Source: Lepidostoma basale
Lineage: Eukaryota; Arthropoda; Insecta; Trichoptera; Lepidostomatidae
DNA length: 64,000 nt
Direction: 5' to 3'
NCBI GenBank assembly: GCA_022606425.2
Contig: JAHDVF020001024.1
Span: 620,001-684,000, forward strand
Shown one piece after another: positions 43,146 to 51,727 of the stretch. The notes beneath the pieces are model-generated. The model worked only from the letters and a program-made list of their open reading frames with translations, had not been told where the DNA came from and made no database searches. A program made the translations under genes and the position numbers. The number at the start of each line of letters is the position of its first letter. Position 1 is the first letter of the stretch.

Positions 43146-43292
43146 TGAGGCATAACGAGTAATGCCTCTAGATAAGAGCTATCTTTTTACTCCACTTAAG
43201 GATGTCATTGACAAAACCACTATTATATGTAAGAGTGTAGTGTAAATTATATATTTAAACCTAAGATTGAATATAAAATGAGGGAGAGTAGC

Positions 43293-44240
43293 ATGAACAG
43301 TAGTGTCCTATTATTTCCTGGTCAAGGTGCCCAACAACAAGGAATGGCTAAAGATTTTTTCAATCAATTTAGCAGTGTTCGCCATCTTTTTGATCTTGCC
43401 AGCGACCTCAGTGGCTTTAACTGCCAAAAACTTCTTTTTGATAGCACCGATGATGAGCTCAAAGAAACCGAAAAGACGCAAGTGGCCGTTACCCTCGCAA
43501 ATTTAGCTAGTTTTGAAGCACTGAAGGCTTTAGGGCTTGACCCTAGAGAGATAAAAGCAGTAGCAGGCTTTAGCCTAGGCGAATATGCAGCACTTGTTGC
43601 AGCTGAAGTAGTTACAGCGGCTGATTGCTTTAAACTAGTCAGCGAAAGGGGCCGTATCATGGCTCACGCAGGTAAAAAAATTATTGCAGAAAAAGGTGCC
43701 GTGGCCATGGCCGCCGTAATGGGTCTCGATCCTACGGTAGTAGAGACTGTTGTTGCATCACTTAAGAGAGATGATCTTTTTTGTGCCAACTATAATAGTC
43801 CATCACAGCTTATTATCAGCGGGCTAGAGGTCGCCATTGATGCCGCCACCGAGCCACTTAAGGCTGCGGGGGCTAAGCGTGTACTAAAGCTCAAGGTTTC
43901 TGGCCCCTTCCATACCCCCATGCTTAACGAAGCCGCTCTTCAGTTTAAATCATTTATTAAACCGTTTATCTTCAACAACCCTACTAAGCCACTTTACAGC
44001 AATGTAACTGGCTCTATTATCAGCTCAGGGGCAATGGCTCAAGAGTTGCTGGTAAGGCAAATAGCGGCTCCTGTACAATGGATGGCGATTGAAAGGGCAA
44101 TCAAGGGTAGTATTACCGCTGACACAATCATCATTGAGTCGGGCTTTGGCACGGTGCTAGGGGGACTATGGAGGTCGCTCTATAATGAATCAATTACCAG
44201 TGCAGCAACGCTTGATAGTGCTACTGCTATTTTTAATTAA
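43293..44240 (+). CDS. fabD: malonyl-CoA:ACP transacylase FabD
   Basis: About 315 residues from the ATG at 43293, placed there because AGGGAGAG just before it makes a good ribosome site; an ATG five codons upstream overlaps that site. The enzyme loads malonate onto ACP. FPGQGAQQQGMAKDFF is the N-terminal motif, AGFSLGEYAALVAAEV holds the nucleophile serine (Ser94), and KVSGPFHTPML holds the catalytic His. First gene of fabD-fabG-fabF-fabZ. Confidence 0.92.
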   Translation: MNSSVLLFPGQGAQQQGMAKDFFNQFSSVRHLFDLASDLSGFNCQKLLFDSTDDELKETEKTQVAVTLANLASFEALKALGLDPREIKAVAGFSLGEYAALVAAEVVTAADCFKLVSERGRIMAHAGKKIIAEKGAVAMAAVMGLDPTVVETVVASLKRDDLFCANYNSPSQLIISGLEVAIDAATEPLKAAGAKRVLKLKVSGPFHTPMLNEAALQFKSFIKPFIFNNPTKPLYSNVTGSIISSGAMAQELLVRQIAAPVQWMAIERAIKGSITADTIIIESGFGTVLGGLWRSLYNESITSAATLDSATAIFN

Positions 44241-44265
44241 TAAGGCTTAAAAGGAGAAACGAAGA

Positions 44266-45021
44266 ATGAATCTACTAAAGAACAAGGTAGCTGTTATTAC
44301 AGGTGGTAGCCGTGGTATTGGCTACGAGATTGCTAAAACCTATCTTACAGAGGGGGCGATTGTTATCTGTGCCGACCTTAATATTGATCGTGACCAGGTA
44401 GACAGTGACCTAGCAACATTAGCAGCCCAGCACCAAACAAAGGTATATAGCTATCGCCTTAATGTTGCTGATGAAGAGTCTGTTGTATCGACGATTAAAG
44501 AGATTGTTACCGATCATCAGCGAATTGATATTTTTGTTAATAATGCGGGTATTACCAAGGATCAGCTCATCTTTCGAATGGCTACCACAGACTGGGATGC
44601 CGTGATGAACGTTAACCTAAAGGGGGCCTTTTTGTGTAGCCGTGAGGTAGCCAATGTGATGCTTAAACAGCGCTCTGGCTCAATTATTAATATGGCTAGT
44701 ATTGTTGGTAAGATGGGCAATGCCGGCCAAGTAAACTACAGTGCCAGCAAAGGTGGCTTAATTGCCTTAACAAAGAGCCTAGCCCGTGAGGTTGCTGCCC
44801 GTAAAATTAGGGTGAATGCTATTGCCCCAGGCTTTATTAAAACCGCCATGACTGACCAGATTCCAGAAGATGCTAAAAAAGCTCTGATTGACCAAATTCC
44901 GATGAAAATATTAGGCCAGCCTCAAGATATTGCTAATGCAGCTCTTTTTTTAGCCTCAGAGCTCTCAGGCTATATTACAGGCCATGTGCTTGATGTTAAT
45001 GGTGGGATGTTAATGGATTAA
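44266..45021 (+). CDS. fabG: 3-oxoacyl-ACP reductase FabG
   Basis: A 251-residue short-chain dehydrogenase reducing beta-ketoacyl-ACP with NADPH. The NADPH-binding TGGSRGIGYEIAKTYL loop is at the start, NNAGITKDQL near residue 90, and the catalytic YSASKGGL (Tyr and Lys) follows the serine of NMASIVGKMG. An AAGGAGAAA ribosome site precedes it. It is 25 bp after fabD. Confidence 0.92.
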   Translation: MNLLKNKVAVITGGSRGIGYEIAKTYLTEGAIVICADLNIDRDQVDSDLATLAAQHQTKVYSYRLNVADEESVVSTIKEIVTDHQRIDIFVNNAGITKDQLIFRMATTDWDAVMNVNLKGAFLCSREVANVMLKQRSGSIINMASIVGKMGNAGQVNYSASKGGLIALTKSLAREVAARKIRVNAIAPGFIKTAMTDQIPEDAKKALIDQIPMKILGQPQDIANAALFLASELSGYITGHVLDVNGGMLMD

Positions 45022-45064
45022 CTCTCTTAACAGTGTTGGTTAATCAAAATAAGAGGATAAAATA

Positions 45065-46321
45065 ATGGAAAGACGACGAATTGTAATAACCGGCATGGGT
45101 ACGGTAACAAGTATTGGTGCTAACCTTGATGAAACATGGGATAGCCTACAAAGGGGTCAGTGTGGTATTGCCCCGATTACGCAAATTGATGCCAGCATGC
45201 TCCCCGTAACAATTGCCGGTGAGGTAAAAAATTTTGATGCAGGCAACTACATGGATAAAAAAGAGGCACGTAAAATGGCTCGATTTAGCCAGTTTGCCGT
45301 AGCGGCAGCTGGTATGGCTACTAAGATGGCGGGTCTTACCAAAGGAAGCTATAATGCCGAGCGGGCAGGAGTTTTCATGGGTGTTGGTATTGGTGGTTTT
45401 CAAGATATAGAGGATGGCATCCGCTCCTTTGATGCTAGGGGAGCCCACGCTGTACCACCACTCTTTATCCCTAGGCTCATTACAAATGAGGCAGCAGGCA
45501 ATATCGCTATTAGTCTTGGGATGAAAGGGCCTAGCTGTGTCGTTACCACAGCCTGTGGTAGTGGAACAGATGCGATGGTGCTAGCGGCCGATGCTATTAG
45601 GGCTGGGCGTGCCGATATCATGATAACTGGTGGCTCTGAAGCATCAATTACCCAACTCTGCATCGCAGGTTTTGCCAAGTTAATGGCCTTAACCACGAGC
45701 TTTAATAATGATCCTAGCAAAGCAAGCCGTCCCTTTGATCGCGACCGTAGTGGCTTTGTTATGGCCGAAGGAGCTGGTATTTTAGTACTTGAAGAGTATG
45801 AACATGCCAAAGCACGTGGTGCCAATATTATTTGTGAGTATGCAGGGGGTGCCATGACGTGTGATGCCTACCATCTTACAAGCCCCAGCCCCGATGGTAG
45901 CGGTGCAAGCCGTGCCTTTAAATTGGCCTTGGAGGATGCATCATTAAAAACCACCGATATAGGCTATATCAATGCCCATGCTACCAGTACCCCCATGAAT
46001 GATCCTTTAGAGAGTAAGGCAATTTTATCTGCCTTTGGTGATCATGCGGCATCGGGTAATCTTTTAGTCAGTGGCACAAAAGGAATGACCGGCCATGCCT
46101 TAGGTGCTGCAGGAGGTATTGAGGCTATTATTGCTATCAAGGCACTAACGACAGGCTTTGTACCACCTACTATTAATCTTGACCATCAAGACAAGGAGAG
46201 TGGCTGTAGCCTCAACTGTGTTGCTAATGTCGGTATTAAGGCCGACCTTAAGGCAGTAATGAGTGACAGCTTAGGTTTTGGTGGCCATAATGGCGTTGTT
46301 GCTTTTAAAAAATTTCAATAG
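45065..46321 (+). CDS. fabF: beta-ketoacyl-ACP synthase II FabF
   Basis: A 418-residue condensing enzyme elongating acyl chains with malonyl-ACP. The catalytic cysteine is Cys164 in VVTTACGSGTDAMV. The two histidines are in YINAHATSTPMNDPLES and TKGMTGHALGAAGG. The length is standard. It lies between fabG and fabZ, with no acpP between them. Confidence 0.93.
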   Translation: MERRRIVITGMGTVTSIGANLDETWDSLQRGQCGIAPITQIDASMLPVTIAGEVKNFDAGNYMDKKEARKMARFSQFAVAAAGMATKMAGLTKGSYNAERAGVFMGVGIGGFQDIEDGIRSFDARGAHAVPPLFIPRLITNEAAGNIAISLGMKGPSCVVTTACGSGTDAMVLAADAIRAGRADIMITGGSEASITQLCIAGFAKLMALTTSFNNDPSKASRPFDRDRSGFVMAEGAGILVLEEYEHAKARGANIICEYAGGAMTCDAYHLTSPSPDGSGASRAFKLALEDASLKTTDIGYINAHATSTPMNDPLESKAILSAFGDHAASGNLLVSGTKGMTGHALGAAGGIEAIIAIKALTTGFVPPTINLDHQDKESGCSLNCVANVGIKADLKAVMSDSLGFGGHNGVVAFKKFQ

Positions 46322-46336
46322 GTAGGTATCATCCAT

Positions 46337-46765
46337 ATGACTAATATTCAAGATTTAATTCCTCATCGTAAACCTTTCCTCTATGTTGACCAACTTTTAA
46401 GTGTTGATGATAAAAATATTGTTGGTGAAAAAACATATGGTTCAGATGAGTATTTCTTTGCAGGCCATTTTCCAAGCTATCCTGTCGTACCAGGCGTTAT
46501 TTTGGTAGAAAGCTTGGCTCAATGTGGAGGAGCCGGTGCCCGTGAGGCAGGACTGATTAAAGGTGATGATCTCTTTTTTTTAGCAACGGTTGAAAAGGCA
46601 AAATTCCGTCGACAGGTTCGCCCTGGTGAGAAGGCACGTTTCGAAATAACTAACCTCCGTGCTGGTGGGCCGATGCTTAAACAAGAGGGGAAAGTTTTTA
46701 TTGGTGATGAACTTGCCTGTGAAGCCAGCTGGATGTGCATCATTGGTGGCCCTTCCCAAGGCTAG
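46337..46765 (+). CDS. fabZ: 3-hydroxyacyl-ACP dehydratase FabZ
   Basis: A 142-residue hotdog-fold enzyme dehydrating 3-hydroxyacyl-ACP. The catalytic pair is His44 in FFAGHFPSYPVVPGVILVES and Glu58 at its end. The N-terminal DLIPHRKPFLYVDQ is typical. It is the last gene of the fab operon, 15 bp after fabF. Confidence 0.92.
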   Translation: MTNIQDLIPHRKPFLYVDQLLSVDDKNIVGEKTYGSDEYFFAGHFPSYPVVPGVILVESLAQCGGAGAREAGLIKGDDLFFLATVEKAKFRRQVRPGEKARFEITNLRAGGPMLKQEGKVFIGDELACEASWMCIIGGPSQG

Positions 46766-46775
46766 TATGATAGAT

Positions 46776-46818
46776 AAAGAGGGGTATTATTTAATAGTTG
46801 TACTCAACCCCTCTTTTT
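46776..46818 (+). terminator. intrinsic terminator of the fab operon
   Basis: A 10-bp stem (46776-46785 with 46807-46816) with a 21-nt loop, followed by T residues. The alaS stop lies just beyond. Confidence 0.75.
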
Positions 46819-46834
46819 GAAATGCTATCTAATA

Positions 46835-48631
46835 CTATTCGAGGATAGCCTTGATACGTCTTACGCCACGTGATGAACTTTGCTCTTTGATAATTTTAAA
46901 ATGGCCTAGGCTACCCGTAGACTCAACATGTGGCCCACCACATAGCTCAATACTAAAGCCATCAATACTATAAACCTTAACAGTCTGTTCATACTTACTG
47001 CTAAACATGGCCTGTGCACCCATTGCTTGAGCCTCATCAAGCTTCATTATTTTCATGCTCACCAGAAGGTTGGCTTTAATCTGATCATTAACTAGTAACT
47101 CGACTTGAGCTATTTCAGCTTCACTCATCGGTTTTGGCCAATTAAAATCAAACCGTAACCTTTCGGCTGTTATATTACTCCCCTGTTGACTTACCTCAGG
47201 ACCCAGTACCACCCTCAAGGCGGCGTTAAGCAGATGTGTGGCGGTATGGTACTTTGTACTCATCATGCTATCATCGGCTAGCCCACCCTTAAATATTTTA
47301 TCGGCACCCTGCTTGCTTAGCTCTTGATGCTTCTCAAATGCCTCATTAAAGCCTACAATATCAACAGTCAGGCTATGCTCCGCAGCAAGCTCTTGCGTTA
47401 GTTCGATAGGGAAACCAAAGGTGTCATAAAGCCTAAAGGCTATTCGCCCACCAATCTCCTTGCTAGGGTTTTTTAATAGGCCAGGCAATAATTTAGCAAA
47501 CTCTTTTTCACCTAGAGCAAGTGCCTTGCTAAAGCTCTCCTCTTCTAGCATCAGCTCATGCAGAATAAAATCTTTTCTATTCTGCATCTCAGGGTAAACT
47601 GAAGAAAACTGACGAAGAACCACCGCAGCAAGCCTACCCATCAATGACCCTTCAATGCCAATTTTACGTGCCATGCGGATAGCACGCCGAATAAGTCGCC
47701 TTAGAATATAGCCCTGGCCTATATTACTAGGTTTAATAGCGTGCTCATCGCCTAAAATAATGGTGGCCGTTCGGCTATGGTCTGCAATAATTCTAAAGGC
47801 TATATCATAGGGGTCATTTTCTTGATGACCATACGTTCTTGATGATAAAACCTCAATTTCAGATAGGATAGGGCTAAAAATATCGGTTTCAAATACCGAT
47901 TTTTTCCCCTGAAGCAAGGTAACCGTACGTTCTAGTCCCATTCCTGTATCAATATTTTTTTGGATTAAGCTCTCATACTGACCTAGCTCGTTTTTATTAT
48001 ATTGCATAAAAACATCATTCCAAAACTCCATGTATTTACCACAGCTACAGCCTGGCATGCACTGCTCACTACACTTAGGGCGGCCCGTATCTAAAAACAT
48101 TTCACTGTCAGGTCCACATGGCCCCGTCAAGCCTGCAGGCCCCCACCAGTTATCATCCTTCCCTAGGGCAAAGATGTGGTCATCATTAATACCAAGAGAT
48201 TTCCATATGGCAATCGCTTCATTATCAGAGGGGATTTCGTGATCACCCTTAAAGACGGTAACAAATAGTTTTTCTTTTGCTATGTTAAGATAAGAGGGGC
48301 TGGTAATAAATTGAAAACTCATCTTAAGTGCCTCTTCCTTAAAATAATCACCTAGGCTCCAGTTGCCGAGCATTTCAAAAAATGTAAGATGGCTGCTATC
48401 CCCTACCGCATCAATATCACCTGTTCTGATACATTTTTGTATATTGACAAGTCGTTTACCGGCAGGATGACTTTGCCCCAGCAGGTAGGGAACCAAGGGA
48501 TGCATGCCGGCTGTCGTAAAAAGCACGGTAGGGTCGTTATCGGGCACAACACTTTTACCATCTATTTGCTTATGATCATAGTTGTTAACAAAAAATTCAA
48601 TATATTTTTTTCTTAATTCATCTGCATTCAT
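46835..48631 (-). CDS. alaS: alanyl-tRNA synthetase, short form
   Basis: A 598-residue class II synthetase with catalytic and editing domains. The N-terminus has FTTAGMHPLVPYLLGQSHP and KCIRTGDIDAVGDSSHLTFF. The editing centre has THLLNAALR (HxxxH, here HTATHLLN) and CGGPHVESTGSLGHFKI (C-x3-H). It stops right after the editing core, so the C-terminal C-Ala/DHHA1 domain of the usual 870-residue enzymes is absent. Short AlaRS of about 600 residues is known in spirochaetes such as Borrelia. The minus-strand promoter has GC-TATAAT at 48638-48643. Confidence 0.9.
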   Translation of the reverse strand: MNADELRKKYIEFFVNNYDHKQIDGKSVVPDNDPTVLFTTAGMHPLVPYLLGQSHPAGKRLVNIQKCIRTGDIDAVGDSSHLTFFEMLGNWSLGDYFKEEALKMSFQFITSPSYLNIAKEKLFVTVFKGDHEIPSDNEAIAIWKSLGINDDHIFALGKDDNWWGPAGLTGPCGPDSEMFLDTGRPKCSEQCMPGCSCGKYMEFWNDVFMQYNKNELGQYESLIQKNIDTGMGLERTVTLLQGKKSVFETDIFSPILSEIEVLSSRTYGHQENDPYDIAFRIIADHSRTATIILGDEHAIKPSNIGQGYILRRLIRRAIRMARKIGIEGSLMGRLAAVVLRQFSSVYPEMQNRKDFILHELMLEEESFSKALALGEKEFAKLLPGLLKNPSKEIGGRIAFRLYDTFGFPIELTQELAAEHSLTVDIVGFNEAFEKHQELSKQGADKIFKGGLADDSMMSTKYHTATHLLNAALRVVLGPEVSQQGSNITAERLRFDFNWPKPMSEAEIAQVELLVNDQIKANLLVSMKIMKLDEAQAMGAQAMFSSKYEQTVKVYSIDGFSIELCGGPHVESTGSLGHFKIIKEQSSSRGVRRIKAILE

Positions 48632-48741
48632 GCCTCATATTATAGCCTATTTTTACAACTAAAGTCTACTATATCCCTTGTTTATTTATAGGAGAGTTGT
48701 TATTATTCTACCATTAATATTCATCACCTTAAGGATAGAAA

Positions 48742-50181
48742 ATGGCCAGCAACCGCTACACGGTAACTATTGAACGATCATTTTGGATGGCTTTATGTGC
48801 TATCCTACTTATTACCATACTTTTTTTAAGTATGCAGCTTATTGGCTTTCATCACCCGCAACAACAGGGGATGATCAAGCCACAAGGTCGATCATCCTTG
48901 GCACTAAGCAAAATTAATGATGTCTATAGTACGATTATGAGCCATTATATTGATGATGTTGATGGCGATGAGCTAGCTAAAACAGCCATTAATGCTATGA
49001 TTAATAGCCTTGATGACCCCTATTCATCCTATTTAGATCATGCAATGGCTCGTAACCTATCCGATACTGTTAAAGGAAGCTTTGGTGGCCTAGGAATCAC
49101 CATTGGTCGAAAAAAAATGGGACCAGATGGCTTAGAAAATAGCCCTCCTTCCTACATCGAAATTTTTAGTACCATTAATGGAAGCCCTGCAGCCCGATCT
49201 GGCCTAATAAAGGGAGACCTTATTACCGCTATTGATGAAAATAGTGTCTTATCACTCAATTCAGATCAAGCGGTTGAACAGCTTCGTGGCTCCATTGGTA
49301 GCACCGTTAAACTAACTATTTTAAGGGGTGACCAGCTCTTTGATCTTGAGCTAACAAGAGAACAGATTAAGATTGAAACCGTTCAATGGGCTCTACTACC
49401 ACAAGGACAAGGCTATATTAAAATTGCCCAGTTTACGCCAACAACCCAAGAGCAGATGCGTCAAGCGATTGATGATCTTCTATCTCAAGAGGCCTCTTCG
49501 CTCATTATCGACCTACGCAATAACGGAGGAGGCTTCTATGATGCGGCGGTGGCCATCACAGATGATTTTTTAGATGAAGGGATTATCGTATCGACACAGG
49601 GGCGCAGACGCCAAAGTAACGCTATTGAAAGAGCCTCCAAAGCCACCTATATTGATAAAGATATCAAAGTTGTTGTTTTAATTAACCAATATTCAGCCAG
49701 TGCCAGTGAAATTGTCGCAGGTGCACTACAAGACAACCAGAGGGCCACCCTTATTGGTACAACAAGCTATGGTAAGGGCCGCGTGCAACAAGTTTTTAAC
49801 CTTAATAGTGATGGCAGTGAAAGCTTTAAACTTACTGTCTCCAGCTATTTTACTCCAAGCGGAGTTGACATCAATGAACAGGGGATCAAGCCCGATATCG
49901 AGGTGGAGCCGCTTATTACCGATACCGATGAGAACAGAACAAACCTTAAAAAACTGCTAGCAAGTGGTGCTATTGAAGAGTTCATTAAAAAGCAGCCGAT
50001 GCCTACCATGAATCAACTGCGGCTTTTTGCTCTTGATCAACAACGCCGTGGTGTGGCTCTACCCACTCGCTATATTATCGATCTTACCCACTCCATCGCC
50101 CAATCTCGTATGGATAACCCACCTCTATTTAACCTTGAGTTTGATGAAATACTGAGCTTAGCCATTGAGAGTCTTCAATAA
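48742..50181 (+). CDS. ctpA: C-terminal processing protease, S41 family
   Basis: A 479-residue exported serine protease with an N-terminal membrane anchor (about residues 12-33). The PDZ domain is around 115-205 (FSTINGSPAARSGLIKGDLI). The S41 domain has LIIDLRNNGGGFYDAAV near 255, the nucleophile serine in NQYSASASEIVAGALQDNQ near 317, and the catalytic lysine in SYGKGRVQQVF near 345. It trims the C-termini of envelope proteins. It heads a three-gene run with rsmE and the glycosyltransferase. Confidence 0.9.
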   Translation: MASNRYTVTIERSFWMALCAILLITILFLSMQLIGFHHPQQQGMIKPQGRSSLALSKINDVYSTIMSHYIDDVDGDELAKTAINAMINSLDDPYSSYLDHAMARNLSDTVKGSFGGLGITIGRKKMGPDGLENSPPSYIEIFSTINGSPAARSGLIKGDLITAIDENSVLSLNSDQAVEQLRGSIGSTVKLTILRGDQLFDLELTREQIKIETVQWALLPQGQGYIKIAQFTPTTQEQMRQAIDDLLSQEASSLIIDLRNNGGGFYDAAVAITDDFLDEGIIVSTQGRRRQSNAIERASKATYIDKDIKVVVLINQYSASASEIVAGALQDNQRATLIGTTSYGKGRVQQVFNLNSDGSESFKLTVSSYFTPSGVDINEQGIKPDIEVEPLITDTDENRTNLKKLLASGAIEEFIKKQPMPTMNQLRLFALDQQRRGVALPTRYIIDLTHSIAQSRMDNPPLFNLEFDEILSLAIESLQ

Positions 50182-50183
50182 CG

Positions 50184-50912
50184 ATGCGGCTTTTTTGGTT
50201 TGACGATGAACCGCAACTCAATGATCATATCATCATAAGAGATGAGCAAGCCAAGCGTCTAAGAGAGGTGCTTAGGATGAAGAGAGGCTCAAGCTTTACA
50301 GGGCGTGATGCTAAGGGTAATAGCTATCAGGCAAAAATTGAAACTATCACAAAAAAAGAGCTAACAGTTAGCATCACAAGCAAAGAGTATCCTACTTTGG
50401 CCCTCCCCACAATCGAGCTTTGGCAAGCAATCCCCAAAGCAAACCGCTTTGAAGTAGCCTTGCGCATGGCTGTAGAGGCCGGTGTTACGAGGATCATACC
50501 CTTGATAACAGAGTTTACCGAGACAAAAATAGAGCCTTGTGACCCCAAGGTGGAGCGATATCGACGTGTTGCCCAAGAGGCCACAAGCCAGTCTGGTAGC
50601 CTCTATTTTAAAGAGGTAACAGAGCCTACGACTCTTGATGATGCTATTAATCACGTTGATCCCGCCACCTTAGCCCTCTTTTGTCATCAAGAGCCACTAA
50701 CCACAGAAAAACTATCTACTATTTTACAAAAATTTACCCCTCAGAGGATTATTATAATCATTGGTCCAGAAGGGGGCTTTAGCCACAAGGAAGTCGAATT
50801 CATGATCGCGAACAATATGCATAGTATTCATTTATGCGACACCATACTACGGAGTGAGACAGCTGGAATTTTTTCTATTGCTGCCATTAAAATGATGATG
50901 AAGGAGATATAA
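50184..50912 (+). CDS. rsmE: 16S rRNA (uracil1498-N3)-methyltransferase RsmE
   Basis: A 242-residue SPOUT methyltransferase. The C-terminal trefoil-knot motifs IIIIGPEGGFSHKEVEFM and LCDTILRSETAGIFSI are the RsmE signature. The N-terminal PUA-like part begins MRLFWFDDEP. It starts 2 bp after the ctpA stop, so it is coupled. Confidence 0.92.
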   Translation: MRLFWFDDEPQLNDHIIIRDEQAKRLREVLRMKRGSSFTGRDAKGNSYQAKIETITKKELTVSITSKEYPTLALPTIELWQAIPKANRFEVALRMAVEAGVTRIIPLITEFTETKIEPCDPKVERYRRVAQEATSQSGSLYFKEVTEPTTLDDAINHVDPATLALFCHQEPLTTEKLSTILQKFTPQRIIIIIGPEGGFSHKEVEFMIANNMHSIHLCDTILRSETAGIFSIAAIKMMMKEI

Positions 50913-50915
50913 CCA

Positions 50916-51668
50916 ATGGAAAAGAGACTACTAGTAAGACGACTTTCTGTTATTGGTGTGCCCGTTGATTGTGTAAAAAAAGAGGATATAGATGCCGTTT
51001 TACTTGAGTTACTTGAAAATGGCGAGCATAATCAGATCATTTTTTTAGACCTCAAGCGGCTACTTTTTGCCAGACGGAATGAGGAATTTAGGCAAGTATT
51101 ACACGATGCAGCACTTGTTCTACCACTCACAAAAAGTATTACACATGGCATCTATTTTCTTCATAAGGTTCAATCTTGGCGCTATCTTCCCTATGACTTT
51201 ATTATTAATAGCCTTAATCTTCTCGAACACCGGTCTGAAACAATCTATCTACTAGGTTCAACTAAAAAAATTATCCAAGCTGCAGATCGTAACCTTAGAG
51301 GTAGCTTTCCGCGTCTGCTTTTTGTAGGACGCCATGCAGGCTACTTCAAGAAAGAGGTTTTAGATCATATTACCGAGGCGATTAGAAAATCAGCACCCTC
51401 ATTCCTCATCTGTGGTAGGGGCTTAAGGGGCGAAGAGCGCTGGATTAATAGACTGAATGAACGCTTCAATCCTGGCATCTCAATCTATGATCACTATTTC
51501 TTTGATATTATAGCAGGTAAATGTCTACGGCCTAATGCCGAAGCCTTTGAAAATGGTTCTGATCAATATCTAAAACTTCTAAAAAAACCGTGGCTTATTC
51601 TATCTCTCTTTAGCTACCTACGCTACATTATTCTACTATTAGCCTATCGATCCAAAGGGAAACCATAG
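50916..51668 (+). CDS. WecG/TagA/CpsF-family glycosyltransferase
   Basis: A 250-residue GT26-type protein. VIGVPVDCVKKEDIDAVLLE at the N-terminus, SETIYLLGSTKKIIQAA near 106 and CGRGLRGEERWINR near 168 match the WecG/TagA pattern, where the last motif is normally GxPxQExWI. The usual early catalytic Asp/Pro region is diverged. It has a hydrophobic C-terminus (LSLFSYLRYIILLLAY) suggesting membrane association. It would transfer a sugar to a lipid-linked acceptor; substrates are unknown. It is 3 bp after rsmE. Confidence 0.65.
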   Translation: MEKRLLVRRLSVIGVPVDCVKKEDIDAVLLELLENGEHNQIIFLDLKRLLFARRNEEFRQVLHDAALVLPLTKSITHGIYFLHKVQSWRYLPYDFIINSLNLLEHRSETIYLLGSTKKIIQAADRNLRGSFPRLLFVGRHAGYFKKEVLDHITEAIRKSAPSFLICGRGLRGEERWINRLNERFNPGISIYDHYFFDIIAGKCLRPNAEAFENGSDQYLKLLKKPWLILSLFSYLRYIILLLAYRSKGKP

Positions 51669-51727
51669 ATAGAGAGCCACCAAAGATTAAATAGTAGCTC
51701 TAGGAGATAGTAACCTAGAGCCTCTAC

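Noticed and set aside
43208..43236. TTGACA upstream of fabD as a promoter
   Set aside because: The -35 box is perfect, but no acceptable -10 hexamer lies 16-18 bp away.
45400..45855. Minus-strand open frame of 151 codons inside fabF
   Set aside because: It lies entirely antisense to a well-supported gene and lacks a ribosome site or recognisable protein character.
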